DNA of 64,000 nt from Lachnospira pectinoschiza (GTDB lineage Bacteria > Bacillota > Clostridia > Lachnospirales > Lachnospiraceae). The notes under the pieces were generated by a model. It was not told the origin of the DNA and made no database searches. It saw only the letters and a list, made by a program, of their open reading frames with translations. The stretch's first letter is position 1. Each line of letters begins with the position of its first letter. The translations under genes and the position numbers were made by a program. Where the stretch lies: the NCBI RefSeq assembly GCF_900103815.1, contig NZ_FNHZ01000004.1:124001-188000 (forward strand), in the 5' to 3' direction. Positions 58,521 to 64,000 of this stretch are shown here, in pieces.

Positions 58521-59143
58521 ACTTTCTCCTTACAAATATCCTTTAGAAAACACTTATCGCAAAGGGGCTTTCTTGCCACACAAATCTCCCTACCAAAAGT
58601 AATAATCTGGATATTATACAAAATCCAATGATCCTTTGGCAAAACCTTCATAAGCTCAAACTCAATCTTTTCAGGGTCCGTTTCCTTAGTAAAGCCAAGT
58701 CTATTAGAAATTCTCTTTACATGAGTATCCACCACAATACTTGGATCATTGAAAATGTTACCCCTTATGACATTGGCTGTCTTTCTTCCAACTCCCGCAA
58801 GACTAGTTAAGTCCTCTAGCTTGCTTGGCACCTCGCCATTATATTTCTCCAACAAAATCTTAGCTGTGGCAATAATGTTCTTTGCCTTATTGTGATAAAA
58901 TCCAACGGAATGGATATCCTTTTCAAGCTCTTTTAAGTCAGCCTTTGCAAAATCAGAAACTGTCTTATATTTCTTAAAAAGCTCCTTAGTAACTAAATTG
59001 ACACGCTCGTCTGTACACTGAGCCGACATCATAGTAGCCACTAGTAACTCCCAAGGGCTGTTGTAATTTAAACTAACCCTAAAATCCCTTCCATAATGCT
59101 CATCTAAAAGAGCTAAAATCTCCTTGGTCCTTTTAGTCGCCAT
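58514..59143 (-). CDS. nth: Endonuclease III (209 aa)
   Basis: A base-excision repair glycosylase/AP lyase acting on oxidised pyrimidines. The helix-hairpin-helix LTSLAGVGRKTANVI with the catalytic Lys (about 120), the catalytic Asp in VVDTHVKRIS, and the 4Fe-4S cysteines CVARKPLCDKCFLKDIC at the C-terminus are all present. The TAATG overlap with the trmD stop suggests coupled translation. Confidence 0.95.
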   Translation of the reverse strand: MATKRTKEILALLDEHYGRDFRVSLNYNSPWELLVATMMSAQCTDERVNLVTKELFKKYKTVSDFAKADLKELEKDIHSVGFYHNKAKNIIATAKILLEKYNGEVPSKLEDLTSLAGVGRKTANVIRGNIFNDPSIVVDTHVKRISNRLGFTKETDPEKIEFELMKVLPKDHWILYNIQIITFGREICVARKPLCDKCFLKDICKEKVC

Positions 59144-59853
59144 TAATTTTTCCTTTCTTCTGGATGATCTTTTAAGTAGGCCTCATAAAGATCTGGTCTA
59201 AAGCGCTTTGTCCTCTCTAAAGACTTCTCATGTCTCCATTCATCGATTTTGGCATGATGTCCTGAAAGTAATACCTCCGGCACCTTTTTGCCTCTAAATT
59301 CCACAGGACGTGTGTACTGAGGGTATTCTAATAAGCCATCAGAAAAGCTCTCAGTTTCAGCGGAAACATCGTTATTAAGGACCCCCGGCACAAGTCTTGA
59401 AATAGAATCAATAACTACCATAGCCGCAAGCTCACCACCTGTAAGCACATAGTCTCCAATAGAGATATAGTCTGTAACTATCTCCTCTAGAGCTCTCTCA
59501 TCAATGCCCTCGTAGTGTCCACAAAGAATAACTAATTCCTCTTCCTGTGCTAATTCCTTGGCCTTTGCCTGTGAAAATGTTTCTCCCTGGGGAGTCATAT
59601 AAACCACCCTTGGCTTTGTTCCCTTAGTGACAATATTTTCATAACACTCCACAACAGGACCCGGCTGCATTACCATTCCGGCTCCACCACCATAAGGATA
59701 GTCATCCACCTTAAGGTGCTTGTCGTGAGTATAGTCTCTTATATCCACCGCATTAACTGAGAGGATACCTTTATCTATTGCTCTGCCTGTAATACTAGTA
59801 TTAAGAGCATCCATAATCATCTGGGGAAATAATGTTAAAACATGAAATTTCAT
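59143..59853 (-). CDS. trmD: tRNA (guanine-N1-)-methyltransferase TrmD (236 aa)
   Basis: Methylates G37 of tRNA using SAM. The knot region contains [15 protein letters not shown] and [20 protein letters not shown], and the N-terminus [17 protein letters not shown] is typical. The GGAGGAATTT precedes the ATG. It lies at the head of a compact trmD-nth-exonuclease set; the usual rimM/rplS neighbours are absent. Confidence 0.96.
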   Translation of the reverse strand: MKFHVLTLFPQMIMDALNTSITGRAIDKGILSVNAVDIRDYTHDKHLKVDDYPYGGGAGMVMQPGPVVECYENIVTKGTKPRVVYMTPQGETFSQAKAKELAQEEELVILCGHYEGIDERALEEIVTDYISIGDYVLTGGELAAMVVIDSISRLVPGVLNNDVSAETESFSDGLLEYPQYTRPVEFRGKKVPEVLLSGHHAKIDEWRHEKSLERTKRFRPDLYEAYLKDHPEERKN

Positions 59854-59903
59854 AAATTCCTCCGTATCAAAACTTAGTTAGAGCTTAGTCCAACTGATTA
59901 AAA

Positions 59904-59938
59904 ATGCTAAAGTCCTCGCACACCAAGAACTTTAGCAT
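59904..59938 (-). terminator. Terminator of the SGNH hydrolase gene
   Basis: Arms ATGCTAAAGT/ACTTTAGCAT with a 15-nt loop; a T-rich run follows on the minus strand. Confidence 0.85.
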
Positions 59939-59991
59939 CAATTTCTAAATATTATCAAGTCTTTATGGGAGCTTAACTCCCCATTAGTCTA

Positions 59992-60864
59992 TTACTGTAA
60001 ACACTCTGCAATCTTATTAAGTAAGAATGGATAGTAGTCAGGCTTAAGTTCATAACCTGCATTAGTCATATCTGATGATAAGTGACCTGTTGAATCCTTA
60101 AATGCATCTGCAACATTAACGAATGTATATCCGTTAGAGCTTGCACCCTCGCTTAATAAATTGTTGTATGTATCAATATCTGTCTGATTAGCATTATGAC
60201 CATCATCATAAGTCTGGCTAATTGGTGTTACTGAAAGAACAACAATGCTTGCATTAGGTAATTTCTCTTTAAGTGATGATACTAACTTAAGCATATACTG
60301 ATATGCATCATTAGATGATCTTGTACCATAGTTGAAATCATTAAGACCAACCATTATATAAACAACCTCAGGATTGATTGCTGCAACTGAATCAACATAT
60401 CCTGCTGCCTTATCTGTTGTCATGTTAGCGTCTGCTACTACATTAGTTGATGAAGCATAACCATAGTAACTAATACCACTTACTACTGAATCACCAAGGA
60501 ATGCTGCATTATCATAAAAAGAGCTTGATGTATAAGTCTCACTTGCTGCTGTTGCAGATACTGAATAGCTATTGCCTGTTGCAGCGGCTGTAGTTGTCTC
60601 TGTTTCTGTCTCTGTCTGAGTCTCTGTCTGAGCTTCTGTTTCAGCTACTACTGCTGTAGTTGATTCAGCTACTGCTGTAGTCTCTTTATTGTTTGTAGAT
60701 TTAACTGACTTTTTAGTTAATACACTAGCAAATACAATTGCAAGTACAACAACTAGAATCGCCAAACCCCCACCTATAATATACTTCTTAAACTTGTTCC
60801 AAGTTCTCATCTTACGGTTAATCTTAATCTTAGCTTTACCCCCGTTGTTATTATCCGTAGCCAT
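59992..60864 (-). CDS. Membrane-anchored SGNH/GDSL-type hydrolase (290 aa)
   Basis: A transmembrane segment (about 29-50, YIIGGGLAILVVVLAIVFAS) is followed by a Thr/Glu-rich linker of about 40 residues and an extracytoplasmic SGNH esterase domain with GDSVVSGIS (catalytic Ser), MVGLNDFNYG and a late HLSSDMTNAGYE where the catalytic His is expected. The probable role is removal of acyl groups from cell-wall polymers or glycans. I start at 60864 (MATDNNNGG) because GAGG lies upstream; an in-frame GTG 18 bases before contains it. Confidence 0.85.
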   Translation of the reverse strand: MATDNNNGGKAKIKINRKMRTWNKFKKYIIGGGLAILVVVLAIVFASVLTKKSVKSTNNKETTAVAESTTAVVAETEAQTETQTETETETTTAAATGNSYSVSATAASETYTSSSFYDNAAFLGDSVVSGISYYGYASSTNVVADANMTTDKAAGYVDSVAAINPEVVYIMVGLNDFNYGTRSSNDAYQYMLKLVSSLKEKLPNASIVVLSVTPISQTYDDGHNANQTDIDTYNNLLSEGASSNGYTFVNVADAFKDSTGHLSSDMTNAGYELKPDYYPFLLNKIAECLQ

Positions 60865-60955
60865 TATAAAAAATCCTCGCACTTCTTCTTATTTCGGTTA
60901 GGTTAAGTTAATAATATCTTAGGGCCTAACGATGACATTTGCCTAAAAAACAAAT

Positions 60956-60988
60956 GGTAGTGAATTAGATTTTGTCCAATTCACTACC
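60956..60988 (-). terminator. Terminator of the GH13 gene
   Basis: Perfect 11-bp arms GGTAGTGAATT/AATTCACTACC with an 11-nt loop; the minus strand continues with a T-rich run. Confidence 0.85.
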
Positions 60989-60993
60989 CTATT

Positions 60994-63108
60994 TTACCAC
61001 CTTAAGCGTCTTAATACAACTGCTGATGTCTTTCTAAGTCCAATATCTAGCCATCCGTTCTTTAAATGATATCCTAGCTTATCGGTACTATATCCATTTT
61101 CAAAAGTAACCATTATCTGTTCCACGTCATCATCATATGAGAAGCCAGCCTCTACTAAGGATATTCTAATTCTTCTTTCATCCTCGCTGTTATTAATAAT
61201 AACCACTGCTGAATCTTCCCTTGTAAACCTTGCATAGGATAAAATGTTATGCTCAGAGTAAAGTGGCTTATAAGAGCCTATTCTAAACACTTGATTTTCA
61301 TTATGCATCTTAATAATATCCCTATGAAAAGCTATTAATTCCTTATCTTCACTTCCCCATGGATAAGTTCTTCTATTATCTGGATCTGTAAATCCACAAA
61401 CTCCCGCTTCATCTCCATAGTAAATTGTTGGAGCTCCCGGCCAAGTAAACTGCATGACTACCGCTTCTTTAAATACGGACTTGTTTACATTTTCAGAAGC
61501 CTTCTCAGGACCAAGGCTAGCCGTTCTACCTACCATTCTATTAGTTCTTGTAAGGAATCTAGAGTGGTCGTGGTTTGAAAGCTCATTCATGGAAATCATG
61601 TAGCTTTGATGGCCCATTCTTGCCATGTTATGTCTCATTGCCCCAAAGAAATAATCAGGATTTCCCACAGAATCTGCCCTAAACTCATCACTGTGCTTTT
61701 CCATACCCGTTAAAAACCAAGTAATAGGCTCCATAAAGGCATCGTAGTTCATAATGGTATCCCACTGATCTCCCTGCAACCAGTCATAAGAATCGCCATA
61801 ATTTTCAGCCAAAATAATGGCATTAGGATTAGCCTTCTTAACCACCTTTCTAAACTTTCGCCAAAACTCGTGGTTATAATCAGCGCTATGTCCTAAGTCT
61901 GCTGCAACGTCAAGTCGCCATCCATCAACATTGTAGGGTGGTGAAACCCATTTTTTTCCAATATTTAAAATGTATTCCTCTAGCTTCTTTGACTCTTCGT
62001 AATTTAGTGTTGGCAAAGTATCATGGCCCCACCAACCGTCGTAAGAATCATTATCTGGCCACTGATTACTATAAAACTTAAAGAAAGAATTATAAGGACT
62101 TTCTGCAACCTCGTAGGCCCCCGTTTCATATTTTGTATTAGAAGAGCTGTATAAATGCTCTCTATCTAGCCACTTATTAAAGGAACCGCAATGATTAAAC
62201 ACGCCATCAATAATGACCTTCATACCTCGCTTATGAACTTCCTTCATAAACTTTGCAAAAAACTCGTTACTAGCATCAAGGTTTTTCTTATTTGTAACTC
62301 TATCAATAAAACGTGTGGCATGGGTGTTATCTTGATCTTCCTTATCAAGTAACTCACCCTTGTCAGACACAATAACTCCAAAGTGTGGATCAATATGATC
62401 GTAATCCTGTATATCGTATTTGTGATTAGATGGCGATACAAATATAGGATTAAGATAAATAACCTCAATCCCTAAGGACTCTAAATAGTCGAGCTTATCA
62501 AGCACCCCTTGTAAATCGCCGCCATAAAACTCCCTAACGCCCATGGCTGCAGGATATTTTCCCCAGTCCTTTACAGAAGTAACATGCTCTCCTATATAGC
62601 TATATTCGTCATCTAATACATCATTAGATTCATCTCCATTGTAAAATCTATCCACGTAGATTTGGTACATAACTGCACCCTTCGCCCATGCAGGTGTTTT
62701 GAAACCTGGTGAAATTTGGAAATTATAATAAGGATTCAAATCTTTTGTTGCCCCGATTTGATTGTAATACCCGATTGCCTTACCAATTTCTACCTTAAAA
62801 TAATAAAAGACCCTGTCATTTCCAACCTTTATCTTAGCCTCGTAATAATCAAATACAATGTCTGATTCTACTCTGTTCATGACATATTCCACATTATTAG
62901 CAACTAAGATTGCCCTATCAACATTAAACCTTCCTGTTCTTAGGCGAATAGCCACCTCGTCCCCAGGCATTGGCTCTTCTGGCCTTCTATAATCTTTAGT
63001 TCCATCAGAAAATAAGTACTTAGTGTGTAGTGTAGGCTTTACACCGCACATAAATACAGCTTTCTTCTCCCAATCTGCTAGGTTTTCAAATGTTCTCATT
63101 AACCTCAT
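60994..63108 (-). CDS. Neopullulanase/cyclomaltodextrinase-like GH13 enzyme (704 aa)
   Basis: A cytosolic alpha-glucan hydrolase. The N-terminal part (to about 150) looks like a CBM34/N domain (ADWEKKAVFMCGVKPTLHTK). The GH13 barrel has the nucleophile Asp in GWRLDVAADLGH (about 397), the acid/base Glu in ILAENYGD (about 432) and the stabilising Asp in ELSNHDHSR (about 512). No signal peptide is seen, so it acts on imported maltodextrins or cyclodextrins. GGGGAG before the first ATG is best spaced at 63108. It is monocistronic. Confidence 0.92.
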   Translation of the reverse strand: MRLMRTFENLADWEKKAVFMCGVKPTLHTKYLFSDGTKDYRRPEEPMPGDEVAIRLRTGRFNVDRAILVANNVEYVMNRVESDIVFDYYEAKIKVGNDRVFYYFKVEIGKAIGYYNQIGATKDLNPYYNFQISPGFKTPAWAKGAVMYQIYVDRFYNGDESNDVLDDEYSYIGEHVTSVKDWGKYPAAMGVREFYGGDLQGVLDKLDYLESLGIEVIYLNPIFVSPSNHKYDIQDYDHIDPHFGVIVSDKGELLDKEDQDNTHATRFIDRVTNKKNLDASNEFFAKFMKEVHKRGMKVIIDGVFNHCGSFNKWLDREHLYSSSNTKYETGAYEVAESPYNSFFKFYSNQWPDNDSYDGWWGHDTLPTLNYEESKKLEEYILNIGKKWVSPPYNVDGWRLDVAADLGHSADYNHEFWRKFRKVVKKANPNAIILAENYGDSYDWLQGDQWDTIMNYDAFMEPITWFLTGMEKHSDEFRADSVGNPDYFFGAMRHNMARMGHQSYMISMNELSNHDHSRFLTRTNRMVGRTASLGPEKASENVNKSVFKEAVVMQFTWPGAPTIYYGDEAGVCGFTDPDNRRTYPWGSEDKELIAFHRDIIKMHNENQVFRIGSYKPLYSEHNILSYARFTREDSAVVIINNSEDERRIRISLVEAGFSYDDDVEQIMVTFENGYSTDKLGYHLKNGWLDIGLRKTSAVVLRRLRW

Positions 63109-63247
63109 AGGACACTTCTCCCCTTAGCTATATCTTTAAAATAATTTTATATCGTATAGTTAATTTTTTCAAGTTAAATCTAGGAATAATATAATAAATA
63201 TATCGGATTTCAATCATAAACGCTCATTTAGAATATTAGAATAAAAA

Positions 63248-63389
63248 GAAAAAAGACGTGCTATAGCACGTCTCCTTACGTTCCCATTTCCTCTGAATAA
63301 ATAAATCTGGGGGGATCGATTTATTCACGAGAAGGTATTTCACTTATTATGGGGTGTAGCAAAAAATATATAATGTATTGGGGGTTTTT
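63248..63389 (-). ncRNA. Candidate small RNA with C-rich and GGA segments
   Basis: Between amylase and mgtE an orphan -10 box (63396-63401) and an orphan terminator (palindrome 63254-63273) define a transcript of about 140 nt without a convincing frame. It has three C-rich stretches (AACCCCC, CACCCC, AUCCCCCC), a hairpin with GAAUAAAUC/GAUUUAUU, and GGA triplets near the 3' end. C-rich loops are typical of Gram-positive small RNAs that pair with Shine-Dalgarno sequences; GGA motifs could suit CsrA. This is a candidate only. The rest of the 500-nt gap is AT-rich, with one more hairpin at 63437-63462. Confidence 0.5.
63254..63273 (-). terminator. Orphan terminator of the candidate sRNA
   Basis: A perfect 20-bp palindrome (arms AGACGTGCTA/TAGCACGTCT), followed on the minus strand by a T-rich stretch. 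The mgtE terminator is already at 63567-63586, so this one serves a different transcript. Confidence 0.8.
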
Positions 63390-63395
63390 ACAGTT

Positions 63396-63401
63396 ATTAT
63401 A
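63396..63401 (-). promoter_or_regulatory. -10 box of the candidate sRNA
   Basis: A perfect TATAAT on the minus strand; the -35 (ACTTTC, 17 nt upstream) is weak. Confidence 0.45.
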
Positions 63402-63566
63402 ATAGCAAATCAGCAATCGAAAGTGTTACCAAACATACCAAAAAAATTAAGAAATTTTTGGTAGTTATGCATAATTGTATCATGTATACAGAATACAATC
63501 CGTGATTTTTTGGCTATTTCAATCAAATTTGAATGACTATTTTTTAACAAACCATCAAAAAAGTAA

Positions 63567-63586
63567 GGCTAGGTATAAACCTAGCC
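63567..63586 (-). terminator. Terminator of mgtE
   Basis: Perfect 8-bp arms GGCTAGGT/ACCTAGCC with a 4-nt loop; the minus strand continues TTACTTTTTTG. Confidence 0.88.
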
Positions 63587-63606
63587 AAACTTTACACAAT
63601 TAATTT

Positions 63607-64000
63607 TTATATTCTTAATAAGAATGCTGCTGTATTTAAATAAATTAGTAAACTACCTGCATCTACAATAGTTGTAATAACTGGTGAAGCCATAACAGCT
63701 GGGTCAAGCTTTAACTTAGCTGCAATTAAAGGTAGGATTCCACCTACTGACTTAGCCATAACTACTGTACAAAATAGAGCGATACCAATTGTAATACCTA
63801 CTAAATACTGACCTGGGTACATAATCCAGATTCTAGCCACATCAAATACTGCCAAGAGGAAACCACAAATAACCGCTACTCTAGCCTCTTTCCACCAAAC
63901 TCTATACCAATCCTTTGGTCTAATCTCTCCCATAGCAAGAGAACGAATAATAAGAGTAGATGCTTGACCACCGGCATTTCCGCCTGTATCAGTTAGCATT
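63607..64000 (-). CDS. mgtE: Mg2+ transporter MgtE, C-terminal part (partial)
   Basis: The membrane domain of MgtE channels. The segment MLTDTGGNAGGQASTLIIRS with the conserved GGNAGGQ, and later MAKSVGGILPLIAAKLKLDP and DPAVMASPVITTIVDAGSLL, mark the transmembrane pore helices. The N-terminal regulatory domains (N and CBS) lie beyond the right edge of the window. It is followed by its own terminator. Confidence 0.93.
   Translation of the reverse strand, partial: MLTDTGGNAGGQASTLIIRSLAMGEIRPKDWYRVWWKEARVAVICGFLLAVFDVARIWIMYPGQYLVGITIGIALFCTVVMAKSVGGILPLIAAKLKLDPAVMASPVITTIVDAGSLLIYLNTAAFLLRI

Noticed and set aside
60590..60680. Short repeats of TCTGTCTGAG type
   Set aside because: They encode the Thr/Glu-rich linker of the SGNH hydrolase and need no other explanation.
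63190..63230. CCGATATA box upstream of the amylase gene
   Set aside because: No TTAAGTT-like box at 13-15 nt; the amylase is unlikely to be under motility control.

Overview
The window comes from an AT-rich, motile, Gram-positive anaerobe of the class Clostridia, most likely a Lachnospiraceae member of the Roseburia/Lachnospira/Butyrivibrio type. This placement is an inference. It rests on the low GC content, the Firmicutes-type motility order comFC-yvyF-flgM-flgN-flgK-flgL-fliW-csrA-flagellin, the mbl-flhO-flhP order known from Bacillus subtilis, the CsrA/FliW pair, short flagellins of about 270 residues, and the Thr/Ser/Glu-rich tails of surface proteins.

Positions 1-20600 hold late flagellar genes, nearly all on the minus strand: two tandem flagellins, a FliT-like chaperone, fliS, fliD, flaG, csrA, fliW, flgL, two different flgK paralogues, flgN, flgM, yvyF, comFC, recD2, then flgJ-like, flhP, flhO and mbl. 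At least six minus-strand sigma-28 type promoters can be read here (box TTAAGTT, 13-14 nt spacer, box CCGATATA). A further copy on the plus strand drives an unrecognised 207-residue protein at 32259-32882. FlgM (anti-sigma-28), CsrA (translational repressor of flagellin) and FliW (CsrA antagonist) are encoded beside their expected targets, and the flagellin B leader shows a GGA-loop hairpin typical of a CsrA site.

Positions 20650-35700 are mixed housekeeping: an OhrR-like regulator with an OhrR-type operator, a CgeB-like glycosyltransferase, a SulP transporter, a trigger-factor-like lipoprotein, PlsC, a DUF1934 protein, a GntR regulator with ispE, a MATE exporter divergent from an AraC regulator, glmM and galE. 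Positions 35760-43100 form a minus-strand surface-glycan block (GT2, PIG-V-like, YfhO-like) headed by a membrane protein whose N-terminus resembles a sigma factor.

Positions 43240-48650 are an accessory patch full of gene debris (RhuM fragments, XRE and phosphatase remnants). It holds two GNAT acetyltransferases, GrpB, a Nudix hydrolase, an XRE/ORF6N-PLD pair, and a 21-codon leader peptide plus terminator ahead of one acetyltransferase that looks like a translation-attenuation switch. Positions 49190-64000 return to core genes: an RNA methyltransferase, a YhaM-like exonuclease, a degenerate HtrA, mutS2 with a two-component system, a DnaQ-like exonuclease, nth, trmD, an SGNH hydrolase, a GH13 amylase, a candidate small RNA at 63248-63389, and the 3' part of mgtE.

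Several intergenic regions carry compact nested-hairpin elements (1818-1859, 8297-8389, 27254-27412, 32919-32983, 34564-34629) that look like one or more families of interspersed palindromic sequence. I saw no rRNA, tRNA, CRISPR array, transposase or integrase.
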